Shown here: positions 1-5,715 of the stretch, piece by piece
Position numbering within the stretch: the stretch's first letter is position 1
Layout of the letters: each line of letters opens with the position of its first letter
Source of the DNA: Anaerolineales bacterium UBA4823
GTDB lineage: Bacteria > Chloroflexota > Anaerolineae > Anaerolineales > UBA4823
Reading direction: 5' to 3'
Length of the DNA: 5,784 nt
Assembly: GCA_002402275.1 (NCBI GenBank)
Contig: DHFN01000052.1
Span: 1 to 5,784, forward strand
Translations under genes and position numbers: made by a program
The notes under the pieces: model-generated
The model's input: only the letters and a program-made list of their open reading frames with translations
What the model was told of the DNA's origin: nothing
Databases searched by the model: none

Positions 1-738
1 GTAAATTAAAAGAAATGTTCCAAGTACTAAGAAAGGCCCGTATGGAATGGCATAATCCGGACGATAGTTCTTTTGGATCACCATCCAAAGAATCGATCCA
101 AGACTAAATATTCCCGCTAATAAAATCCCCATAAATAGCCCTAACAAGACGCCCGGAAACCCTAAAAACAAACCTAAAACCCCCATTAGATTGACATCTC
201 CAAATCCCAATGCCTCAGTTTCGTAGGACCCGCTCTCAGACTTCCGGTTGCGGTATTTTTGTACCAGGATTCCTAGATAATATAGTCCTAACATAACGAT
301 GAAACCGATTGCTCCTCCAAGGAATGTCTGCCACCAACCATGCTGAAGCATTCCTAAAATAATCCCTAATCCAACCCCGATCAGAATTTCACTATATAAT
401 ATTGCATGATACTCAATATCAATTATCGTTACAACTCCAAAATAAATAAGGGTGAAAATATTTTCTAAAAGTGATCTATGGACGAGGGGATCCTTTCCCA
501 GGAAAGAAAATATAATGAGATAAATGATCAGTACAATCAATATCCTGGTTCGTTTCCGATGATGACAAACACGGCATTCAGATAAACAAAAATAATCTTT
601 GAATATCATAGAATTGCCACACTGATTACAAACCATAAAGTGAATCTTCTTAACCTTAAATGGGATAATATCTGCTAATATGTTCACGATAATCCCGGAT
701 CCTAACCCAACCAAGATAAATAAAAAGCTCTGTAGCAT
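1..738 (-). CDS. Prepilin peptidase (A24 family, type IV leader peptidase), C-terminus cut by window edge
   Basis: Membrane aspartyl protease that cleaves the leader from type IV prepilins or pseudopilins; many family members also N-methylate the new N-terminus. The frame is open from an ATG at 738 to the left edge (246 residues, no stop). Seen: an N-terminal hydrophobic segment (2-20), then a cytoplasmic loop with Cys37, Cys40, Cys51, Cys55 and Cys58, resembling the Cys-pair metal-binding loop of PilD. Several membrane segments follow. The two catalytic aspartates are Asp107 (in IIDIEY) and Asp181 (in GFGDVNL, the GxGD motif), and the family's IPYGPFL motif lies at 231-237. Family proteins are usually about 250-290 residues, so little is missing. 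Odd points: the N-terminal loop is shortened and divergent, and the usual IPD after the first Asp is ILY, so methylase activity is uncertain. It is divergent from murA. The next upstream in-frame stop is at 790-792 and no better start lies between. I see no Shine-Dalgarno (SD) site. Confidence 0.88.
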   Translation of the reverse strand, partial: MLQSFLFILVGLGSGIIVNILADIIPFKVKKIHFMVCNQCGNSMIFKDYFCLSECRVCHHRKRTRILIVLIIYLIIFSFLGKDPLVHRSLLENIFTLIYFGVVTIIDIEYHAILYSEILIGVGLGIILGMLQHGWWQTFLGGAIGFIVMLGLYYLGILVQKYRNRKSESGSYETEALGFGDVNLMGVLGLFLGFPGVLLGLFMGILLAGIFSLGSILWMVIQKNYRPDYAIPYGPFLVLGTFLLIY

Positions 739-744
739 TCTGTT

Positions 745-750
745 ATTATA
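745..750 (-). promoter_or_regulatory. -10 box for the prepilin peptidase gene, probably giving a leaderless mRNA
   Basis: A perfect TATAAT on the minus strand is followed by only six bases (AACAGA) before the ATG at 738. Transcription would therefore start at or beside the A of the start codon. No ribosome binding site lies upstream, which fits a leaderless message. I see no convincing -35 hexamer at normal spacing, so the promoter call rests on the -10 box and its position. Confidence 0.45.
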
Positions 751-787
751 GTAGGAATTCCAACAAGACCGTCGAATAAATATTGTT

Positions 788-810
788 CCTTACCTAACGC
801 TTTGGTAAGG
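788..810. promoter_or_regulatory. Inverted repeat CCTTACC-N9-GGTAAGG, candidate operator
   Basis: Perfect 7-bp arms are separated by nine bases in the divergent region between the prepilin peptidase gene and murA. The right arm ends one base before the TATAAT box assigned to murA, so the repeat fills the -35/-10 spacer region. It lies upstream of both predicted transcription starts, so it should act as a DNA site and not as an RNA hairpin. Dyads of about this size in the spacer are typical of MerR-family activators, but other dimeric regulators fit too and no regulator gene is in the window. Confidence 0.4.
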
Positions 811-811
811 G

Positions 812-817
812 TATAAT
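812..817 (+). promoter_or_regulatory. -10 box of the probable murA promoter
   Basis: A perfect TATAAT lies 49 bases before the murA ATG, which would give a leader of roughly 43 nt containing the GGAG at 855-858. At normal spacing the -35 positions hold only poor matches (for example TTACCT at 790-795). The promoter may therefore be weak or need an activator at the adjoining inverted repeat. Confidence 0.45.
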
Positions 818-866
818 TTATACGCACATAAAGTCAATTATCAATATAAATCATGGAGATATATTA

Positions 867-2159
867 ATGGATAAATTTATCATACAAGGTGGTACACCAT
901 TACACGGTACAATGACACCCTCAGGAAATAAAAATTCTGCATTACCATTGCTAGCTGCTTGTACATTGACAGACGAACCCATTCTTCTCCACAACGTTCC
1001 CGATATCAAAGATGTTCATAATATGTGTTTACTTTTGGAAAGCTTAGGGGTTTCTATCTCTAAGATTGATGACCATTCCTTAAAAATTCAGGCCGAAAAT
1101 ATCTGCGCCAAAGAAATCGATCCGGACCTATCCCGCAACATTCGAGCATCCATCCTCCTTGCAGGTCCGATACTGGCTCGGAGTGGGAGTATCTATTTAC
1201 CCCCGCCTGGTGGAGATATTATCGGTCGGAGGCGAGTTGATACCCACTTGTTGGCATTAAAAGCCCTTGGTGCAAACGCCGAATATGATCGGTCAAACAA
1301 ACGGTTTTCTTTTTCAGCAAAGCAATTAAAAGGTTCTAATATATTATTAGATGAAGCAAGCGTGACCGCTACAGAAAATGCCATTATGGCTGCTGTAAAG
1401 GCAAAAGGCAAAACAATTATTAGAAATGCTGCTTCTGAACCTCATGTACAGGAATTGTGTGTCTTTCTCAATAAAATTGGGGCAAAAATTCACAACATTG
1501 GCTCTAACACCTTGACAATTGAAGGGGTTGATGAATTTCATGGAGGAGAATTTACAATCGGACCGGATTACCTGGAAGTTGTCAGTTTTATTGGTGCATC
1601 GGTAATTACTCATGGTTCCATTCGGATAATGAATGCCGGCACCCAATATCTTGATATGATTAGCATTGTATTCCACAAAATAGGAGTGGAATGGTTAACC
1701 GAAAGCGGGGATATCATCGTTCCTGCTGAACAGCGCTTAGAAATCCAACCCGATTTGGGGGATGCAATCCCCGAAATTAGTGTAATGCCTTGGCCGGCTT
1801 TCCCTACTGATTTAATGAGTATTGCTATTGTGATTGCTACCCAAGCAAAAGGGAGTGTGCTATTCCATGATTGGATGTATCCATCCCGGATGTTTTTCCT
1901 GGATAAGTTAGTTGCTATGGGTGCTCAAATTGTATTGTGTGATCCCCATCGTTGTATCGTTCAAGGCCCAACGCCACTCTATGGTGAAAATATGGAAAGC
2001 CCAGACATCCGGGCTGGAATGACGCTTGTCCTGGCAGCCCTTGCCGCTGAAGGAAAATCCGTCATCCGAAATGTAGGTCAAATTGATCGAGGATATGAAA
2101 AAGTAGATGAAAAACTCCGCGCCTTGGGAGCGCGGATTGAACGAATTAGTGAACCGTAG
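867..2159 (+). CDS. murA: UDP-N-acetylglucosamine 1-carboxyvinyltransferase (MurA), Asp-type active site
   Basis: Cytoplasmic enzyme that transfers enolpyruvate from PEP to UDP-GlcNAc, the first committed step of peptidoglycan synthesis and the target of fosfomycin. The 430 residues compare with 419 in E. coli. Seen: Lys22 in the SGNKN motif, Arg93 in NIRASIL, the mobile active-site loop at 111-125 (LPPPGGD...GRRRVD), Asp315 in PAFPTDL (E. coli Asp305), Arg382 in DIRAG (Arg371) and Arg408 in QIDRGYEK (Arg397). Residue 117, which aligns with the catalytic Cys115 of E. coli, is Asp. Asp variants are known to be active and fosfomycin-resistant in Mycobacterium, Chlamydia and Borrelia, so the same is inferred here. 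The ATG at 867 follows GGAG by eight bases and matches the usual family N-terminus. The gene stands alone and ends 12 bp from the converging thioredoxin gene. Whether the genome has a second murA cannot be told. Confidence 0.97.
   Translation: MDKFIIQGGTPLHGTMTPSGNKNSALPLLAACTLTDEPILLHNVPDIKDVHNMCLLLESLGVSISKIDDHSLKIQAENICAKEIDPDLSRNIRASILLAGPILARSGSIYLPPPGGDIIGRRRVDTHLLALKALGANAEYDRSNKRFSFSAKQLKGSNILLDEASVTATENAIMAAVKAKGKTIIRNAASEPHVQELCVFLNKIGAKIHNIGSNTLTIEGVDEFHGGEFTIGPDYLEVVSFIGASVITHGSIRIMNAGTQYLDMISIVFHKIGVEWLTESGDIIVPAEQRLEIQPDLGDAIPEISVMPWPAFPTDLMSIAIVIATQAKGSVLFHDWMYPSRMFFLDKLVAMGAQIVLCDPHRCIVQGPTPLYGENMESPDIRAGMTLVLAALAAEGKSVIRNVGQIDRGYEKVDEKLRALGARIERISEP
2110..2136 (-). terminator. 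Intrinsic terminator for the thioredoxin gene, inside the murA 3' end
   Basis: On the minus strand a perfect 7-bp GC-rich stem (TCCGCGC / GCGCGGA) with a 7-base loop is followed after one base by TTTTT. It starts about 36 bases beyond the thioredoxin stop codon. On the plus strand the same bases are murA codons for the conserved KLRALGARI segment, and no T-run follows there, so the signal works in one direction only. Confidence 0.62.
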
Positions 2160-2171
2160 GAATGGAAATTC

Positions 2172-2534
2172 CTAATTCGACGACGATGGATTTCCCGAAC
2201 TCACTGTCTTTAAGAACTGATTTACCGTTTCTCTTAATATAGGCTCGGGTAACGCTCCAACTTGCCGATGAATTTCCTTACCGTTATAGACAAATAACAT
2301 GGTTGGAATCCCCTGTACCCCAAATTTTGTTGCCCATTCGGAATTATCATCTGTGTTTACTTTAGCGATTAATATTCTACCGGCTAACTCTTTAGCTAAT
2401 TTATCCAATACTGGTGCTACCATTTTACAAGGCCCGCACCAAGGAGCCCAAAAATCCACAATCACTGGCAATTGTGATTGCAAAACAGTTTTTTCAAATG
2501 CAGCATCTGTCACATGCACAGGTTCATCAATCAT
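2172..2534 (-). CDS. trxA: Thioredoxin
   Basis: Small cytoplasmic disulfide reductase that passes electrons from thioredoxin reductase to targets such as ribonucleotide reductase and peroxiredoxins. The product has 120 residues in one thioredoxin fold: active site WCGPC at 32-36, buried Asp27 in IVDFWA, and the cis-proline Pro77 in GIPTM. All match E. coli Trx1 (WCGPC at 31-35, Asp26, Pro76). There is no signal peptide or membrane segment. The start chosen is the ATG at 2534, six bases after GAGGAG; an ATG at 2585 in the same frame adds 17 unconserved residues and lies upstream of the predicted transcription start. The C-terminus carries a short Ser/Asn-rich tail (SSGNPSSSN) beyond the usual end. 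The gene is monocistronic, convergent with murA and divergent from scpA. Family assignment is certain; which paralogue it is in this genome is not. Confidence 0.95.
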   Translation of the reverse strand: MIDEPVHVTDAAFEKTVLQSQLPVIVDFWAPWCGPCKMVAPVLDKLAKELAGRILIAKVNTDDNSEWATKFGVQGIPTMLFVYNGKEIHRQVGALPEPILRETVNQFLKTVSSGNPSSSN

Positions 2535-2540
2535 TTCATA

Positions 2541-2546
2541 CTCCTC
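2541..2546 (-). promoter_or_regulatory. Ribosome binding site that fixes the thioredoxin start
   Basis: GAGGAG on the minus strand stands six bases before the ATG at 2534. It decides between this start and the longer frame from 2585, which has no comparable site. Confidence 0.8.
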
Positions 2547-2565
2547 ACTCAAATTAATATGTCGT

Positions 2566-2594
2566 AGTATAACATTATCACTCAAAATTGTCAG
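2566..2594 (-). promoter_or_regulatory. Sigma-70-type promoter of the thioredoxin gene
   Basis: On the minus strand CTGACA (2589-2594, 5 of 6 to consensus) and TATACT (2566-2571, 5 of 6) are separated by exactly 17 bp. A TGT directly before the -10 gives an extended -10. Transcription should start near 2559, leaving a leader of about 25 nt that contains GAGGAG. Its -35 box abuts the -10 box of the divergent scpA promoter. Confidence 0.68.
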
Positions 2595-2601
2595 GTATAA
2601 T
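2575..2601 (+). promoter_or_regulatory. Promoter of scpA-hisS, probably giving a leaderless mRNA
   Basis: TATAAT at 2596-2601 is perfect and lies seven bases before the ATG at 2609, so the transcript would begin at about the start codon. The best -35 is TTATCA (2575-2580, 4 of 6) with a short 15-bp spacer. No SD sequence stands at a useful distance from the ATG. The -35 lies inside the spacer of the opposing thioredoxin promoter. Confidence 0.45.
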
Positions 2602-2608
2602 TTCAGCT

Positions 2609-3391
2609 ATGTCACTCGGAGTACTTGCCCGGTTTCCTAACCAGTATCAAGTCAATACGGAGATCTATCAAGGTCCATTAGACTTATTATTGCAATTAAT
2701 CGAGAAAGCTGAACTGGATATAACTAAACTTGCATTAGCCCAAGTGACCGACCAATACTTAAACTACTTACGCTCATTGAACCATCTTCAAACCAACGAG
2801 ATTTCTTTATTCGTAATCATTGCCACAAAATTACTCCAGATCAAATCTGCATTTTTGTTACCCAAGCCAAAAGTGAATGAGGATGAACCAGAGGAGTTGG
2901 GGGATGATCTTGTTCAACAATTAATCGAATACAAAAAAGTACGCCTAATTGCCCAATGGTTAGCAAATCGTGAAGCCCAAAATTTGCGAACTTATTTGCG
3001 CATTGCTGATCCTCCCAAAATGGAAGGCAAGATCGATTTGGGAAACATTAATCTAGATGATCTGATGACTGCCGCTCGAAAAGTATTCTCTCAATCTATC
3101 CAAGATTACGATTTACAAAAACAAATTTCTCGACCCACTTTTTCCATTCGAAATAAAATTCAACTGATCATTACCAGACTACAGCAAGAAGGCAATATAA
3201 CTTTCCAAAGTTTGATTGAAACAATTCCTTCTAGAGTTGAAATTATGACAACTTTTCTAGCTGTATTGGAATTGATCAAACAAAAGCAGGTTGATGTTAT
3301 TCAGGAAAGTTTATTTGCAGAAATTATGATCATTCCCTCCAATACAATGGAAATTAATCCAATGATAGATAGCGAATTTGATGACGAATAA
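2609..3391 (+). CDS. scpA: Segregation and condensation protein A (ScpA, kleisin)
   Basis: Kleisin subunit of the bacterial SMC-ScpA-ScpB condensin, which bridges the SMC head and neck and drives chromosome organisation and segregation on the nucleoid. The product has 260 residues from ATG 2609, a normal family length. Seen: the N-terminal SMC-neck-binding domain with the hallmark YQGPLDLLLQLIE at 20-32, the helix ISLFVIIATKLLQIKS downstream, an acidic linker (NEDEPEELGDD) near residue 95, and a C-terminal winged-helix domain at about 178-243 that binds the SMC head. A TTG at 2588 in frame would add seven residues, but the -10 box lies inside that extension, so ATG is preferred. It is followed 30 bp later by hisS, probably in the same operon. 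scpB, the common downstream partner, is not here and is presumably elsewhere in the genome. Confidence 0.93.
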   Translation: MSLGVLARFPNQYQVNTEIYQGPLDLLLQLIEKAELDITKLALAQVTDQYLNYLRSLNHLQTNEISLFVIIATKLLQIKSAFLLPKPKVNEDEPEELGDDLVQQLIEYKKVRLIAQWLANREAQNLRTYLRIADPPKMEGKIDLGNINLDDLMTAARKVFSQSIQDYDLQKQISRPTFSIRNKIQLIITRLQQEGNITFQSLIETIPSRVEIMTTFLAVLELIKQKQVDVIQESLFAEIMIIPSNTMEINPMIDSEFDDE

Positions 3392-3421
3392 ATTAATAAT
3401 ACCAAACCAGGAGAATATTGA

Positions 3422-4702
3422 ATGAAGAACATGATTACCCCAGTCAAAGGAACCCGAGATTTTTATCCGGAGATAAAAGCTGTTCATTCCTGGTTATATT
3501 CCAAAGTCCGTAAAGTTTCAGAGAGATATGGTTATCAAGAATATGAAGGTCCATTTTTGGAATCTATTGATCTTTATGCTGCAAAATCTGGAGAAGAGCT
3601 GGTTAAAGAGCAGTCTTTTGTTTTTCCAGATCGAGGTGGTGATTTAATCACTTTACGACCAGAACTGACACCAACCCTAGCACGTATGGTGGCTCAACGT
3701 CAGAAACAATTGATTTTTCCATTGCGATGGTGGTCTTTTGGTCCTTTCTGGCGTTATGAAAAACCACAGAAAGGAAGATCACGCGAATTTTATCAATGGA
3801 ATATTGATTTAATTGGCGTCAACACTCCCCAAGCAGACGCAGAACTAATAGCCATCATCGTCAATTTCTTCCAGGAGCTTGGGCTAGATTCTAAACAGGT
3901 TAAGATATTTGTAAATGATCGCCTGCTTATGGAATCCGAATTAAATTTATTAGGAATACCAAGTACACAGCAACCAGCGGTGTTTCGATTAATAGATCGC
4001 AGAGAAAAAATGGCAGCAGCGGATTGGGAACGTTATTCTTTAGAAGAGGGATTGACTCAGCAACAAATTGGGGGAGTTAAATCAATTTTAGACAATAAAG
4101 ATCTCTGGAAAAAATCAGAAAATTTAATCACCATTTTTGACACTTTAAAAGCCATTAATTTAATCAACTTCGTCGAATATGATCCAAATATTATCCGAGG
4201 CTTAGATTATTATACAGCCACGGTTTTCGAAGCGAAAGATATCGGGGGAACAGTGCGACGATCTATCTTAGGGGGTGGGCGTTACGACAATTTGCTTGCC
4301 GATGTTGGGGGAGAGCAAGTCCCCGCGGTGGGTTTTGCAATGGGCGATGTGGTGATTTCATTAATCCTAGAAAATTATGGTTGTATTCCTCCCCAAATAT
4401 TCAACCCTCCGGCGAGCGTTTTTGTGACGACATTTTCAAATGAGACGCTTCTCGCATCTTTATCCCTCGCGGAAACACTCCGAGCACAAGGGATGAATGT
4501 CATCACCTATCCTGAGGTAGTCAATTTGAATAAGCAGTTGAAATTTGCTGACCGTATGAAAATTAAATACGCGATTTTTCTTGGGCCAGATGAAATAGCT
4601 CAAAGTGTTTGCACACTGAAAAGCCTCTCTAACGGAAGTCAAGAAAAAATACCTCTTTCAGAGGTCCCAGCCAGGCTTTCCCAAATTCTTGATGAGGGCT
4701 AA
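3422..4702 (+). CDS. hisS: Histidyl-tRNA synthetase with an unusual motif 3
   Basis: Class II synthetase that charges tRNA-His with histidine in the cytoplasm; normally a homodimer. The 426 residues compare with 424 in E. coli. Seen: N-terminal KGTRDFYP; LRPELTP with Glu81; motif 2 around WRYEKPQKGRSREFYQWNID (Arg111, Gln125, Asp129); the histidine-specific RGLDYYTATVFE (259-270) with Arg259; GGGRYDNL (284-291); motif 3 at 301-312; and a C-terminal anticodon-binding domain from about 330. The regulatory paralogue HisZ normally lacks the anticodon domain and the intact RGLDYY motif, so this is a true synthetase. Odd: motif 3 reads GFAMGDVVI, where most bacterial enzymes have G-x-E-R, so the usual Glu and ATP-binding Arg are replaced by Val310 and Val311. 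AGGAG stands eight bases before the ATG. It is second in the scpA operon, and tRNA-His follows 27 bp after the stop. Confidence 0.94.
   Translation: MKNMITPVKGTRDFYPEIKAVHSWLYSKVRKVSERYGYQEYEGPFLESIDLYAAKSGEELVKEQSFVFPDRGGDLITLRPELTPTLARMVAQRQKQLIFPLRWWSFGPFWRYEKPQKGRSREFYQWNIDLIGVNTPQADAELIAIIVNFFQELGLDSKQVKIFVNDRLLMESELNLLGIPSTQQPAVFRLIDRREKMAAADWERYSLEEGLTQQQIGGVKSILDNKDLWKKSENLITIFDTLKAINLINFVEYDPNIIRGLDYYTATVFEAKDIGGTVRRSILGGGRYDNLLADVGGEQVPAVGFAMGDVVISLILENYGCIPPQIFNPPASVFVTTFSNETLLASLSLAETLRAQGMNVITYPEVVNLNKQLKFADRMKIKYAIFLGPDEIAQSVCTLKSLSNGSQEKIPLSEVPARLSQILDEG
4644..4665 (-). terminator. Possible intrinsic terminator of the methyltransferase gene, inside the hisS 3' end
   Basis: On the minus strand ACCTC-TGAAA-GAGGT forms a 5-bp stem with a 5-base loop, followed after one A by TTTTTT. 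The stem is short, so strength is doubtful. It is the first such signal about 160 bases beyond the methyltransferase stop, and reaching it means transcribing through tRNA-His in antisense. Confidence 0.38.
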
Positions 4703-4717
4703 AACTTGTGATAGAAT
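4689..4717 (+). promoter_or_regulatory. Probable tRNA-His promoter within the end of hisS
   Basis: TTGATG (4689-4694, 4 of 6) and TAGAAT (4712-4717, 5 of 6) are 17 bp apart. Transcription would start near 4724, giving a 5' leader of about six nucleotides before the mature tRNA. The -35 overlaps the last codons of hisS. A perfect TATAAT at 4722-4727 is closer but would start transcription inside the tRNA. Confidence 0.48.
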
Positions 4718-4729
4718 TTAATATAATAT

Positions 4730-4802
4730 GGTGCCAGTAGCTCAACGGCAGAGCATCGCACTGTGGATGCGAGGGTTGTGGGTTCGAAACCCATCTGGCA
4801 CC
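4730..4802 (+). tRNA. tRNA-His (GTG anticodon)
   Basis: A complete cloverleaf can be drawn. The acceptor stem is GTGCCAG (4731-4737) with CTGGCAC (4795-4801). The histidine-specific extra G(-1) at 4730 pairs with discriminator C73 at 4802. The D stem is GCTC/GAGC (4740-4743, 4751-4754). The anticodon stem TCGCA/TGCGA encloses loop CTGTGGA with anticodon GTG at 4763-4765. The variable loop has 5 nt (4773-4777). The T loop is TTCGAAA (4783-4789) in a 5-bp stem with one G-T pair. CCA is not encoded. G(-1):C73 is the main identity element for bacterial HisRS, so this tRNA matches the synthetase gene 27 bp upstream. T6 at 4805-4810 follows and may end transcription. Confidence 0.97.
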
Positions 4803-4810
4803 CCTTTTTT
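4803..4810 (+). terminator. T-tract after tRNA-His, possible terminator
   Basis: CC followed by TTTTTT stands directly behind the tRNA 3' end, so the GC-rich acceptor/T-arm fold could serve as the terminator hairpin. No separate hairpin is present in the 21 bases before the converging methyltransferase gene. Confidence 0.35.
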
Positions 4811-4823
4811 CTTGATCTAAAAC

Positions 4824-5708
4824 TTAGTCTCCCCTGATCACTTTTGCCATTGCCTGGATATGGTCTGGTGTGCTACCACAACAAGCACCAATAAATTTTA
4901 CATTATAGTTCTTAACCCTCTTAGTGTGTTCAGCCATCACTTCTGGTGTACCATCATAAACCAAATTTCCATCTATTAACTTAGGTAATCCGGCATTTGC
5001 TTTTGCAACCAAAGGTATAGCGGGGTCGAAAGCACGCATTTTAGTAATTGCAGCTTCGAGTTCTTGAGGACCTTTCCCACAATTAGCCCCCACCGCGCTT
5101 AATTGATATTTCCGCCCTAGTTCCACCAATTGTTCTGGTGTATTCCCCATCATTGTCCTTCCATGACTTTCGAATGACATCGTCGCAACAATTGGGATGG
5201 TTGTCACAGATCTTGCCCCTTCGATAGCTGCTTTAATTTCATTGAGGTCGCTCATTGTCTCAATCCAGATCACATCTACTCCCCCCTGAGAAAGTGCGCC
5301 AGCTTGTTCAGCAAAAGCTTGGAATGCATCCTCAAAAGTTAATGTTCCGAGGGGTTTCATCATTTCCCCTGTTGGTCCCATATCTCCTGCAACGACTATC
5401 TCACCGCCACATTCATCTGCCACTCGGCGAGCTATGCGAGCCGCTTTGAGATTAATCTCATTCATTTGCTCATCTAATCCATGCCTTTTTAGGCGGAAAC
5501 GATTAGCTCCAAATGAATTGGTAAGGATGATCTTTGAACCAGCCTCGATATACTCGCGATGGATTGCTGCAACAATATCAGGGTTTTCCAAATTCATTTT
5601 TTCTGGTGCGTCTCCTGTTTTGAGTCCATGAGCCATCAGCATGGTTCCCATTGCCCCATCCAGGATAACCACTTTTGAATGATTCAATAGCGCTTCATAT
5701 CGATTCAT
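4824..5708 (-). CDS. Homocysteine S-methyltransferase, single-domain (MetH N-terminal / BHMT / MmuM type)
   Basis: Zinc enzyme that moves a methyl group onto homocysteine to form methionine, in the cytoplasm. The 294 residues form one TIM-barrel homocysteine methyltransferase domain. Seen: the N-terminal ILDGAMGTML (15-24), LTNSFGANR (62-70), GDMGPTGE (108-115), WIETMSDLNE (148-157), and the three zinc ligands Cys210 (GANCG) and Cys276/Cys277 (GACCGS). All catalytic elements are present. There is no folate, cobalamin or SAM-activation domain and no fused methylenetetrahydrofolate reductase, so the methyl donor is open: S-methylmethionine, a betaine, or a methyl-corrinoid protein encoded elsewhere. 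The ATG at 5708 follows AGGAGGT by seven bases. The gene lies 27 nt behind a CAU-anticodon tRNA on the same strand and converges on tRNA-His. With no room for its own promoter in that gap, it is probably co-transcribed with the tRNA. Confidence 0.9.
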   Translation of the reverse strand: MNRYEALLNHSKVVILDGAMGTMLMAHGLKTGDAPEKMNLENPDIVAAIHREYIEAGSKIILTNSFGANRFRLKRHGLDEQMNEINLKAARIARRVADECGGEIVVAGDMGPTGEMMKPLGTLTFEDAFQAFAEQAGALSQGGVDVIWIETMSDLNEIKAAIEGARSVTTIPIVATMSFESHGRTMMGNTPEQLVELGRKYQLSAVGANCGKGPQELEAAITKMRAFDPAIPLVAKANAGLPKLIDGNLVYDGTPEVMAEHTKRVKNYNVKFIGACCGSTPDHIQAMAKVIRGD

Positions 5709-5715
5709 TCTAGAT

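Noticed and set aside
1193..1676. Two minus-strand reading frames (1193-1411 and 1347-1676) inside murA
   Set aside because: They lie antisense in a gene with clear family motifs, have no SD site and their translations resemble no family I know.
2535..2585. Longer thioredoxin start at the ATG at 2585
   Set aside because: The added 17 residues are not thioredoxin-like, GAGGAG points to the ATG at 2534, and the predicted transcription start near 2559 lies downstream of the longer start.
2588..2608. TTG start for scpA at 2588
   Set aside because: It adds seven unconserved residues and contains the scpA -10 box; the ATG at 2609 is the better start.
2299..2640. Plus-strand reading frame of 113 codons across the thioredoxin gene
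   Set aside because: It is the antisense shadow of trxA, and its end overlaps the scpA start in another frame.
4460..4642. Minus-strand reading frame of 60 codons inside hisS
   Set aside because: It lies antisense to the conserved anticodon-binding domain and has no SD site or recognisable motif.
3422..4702. HisZ (regulatory subunit of ATP phosphoribosyltransferase) instead of HisRS, suggested by the missing motif 3 Arg
   Set aside because: Arg259, RGLDYYTATVFE, motif 2 and the C-terminal anticodon-binding domain are present, length is that of HisRS, and tRNA-His is adjacent.
4722..4727. TATAAT just before tRNA-His as its -10 box
   Set aside because: It is only two bases from G(-1), so transcription would start inside the tRNA; TAGAAT at 4712-4717 fits better.
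5255..5631. Two plus-strand reading frames (5255-5449 and 5434-5631) inside the methyltransferase gene
   Set aside because: They are antisense to a gene with intact zinc-site motifs and show no family features.
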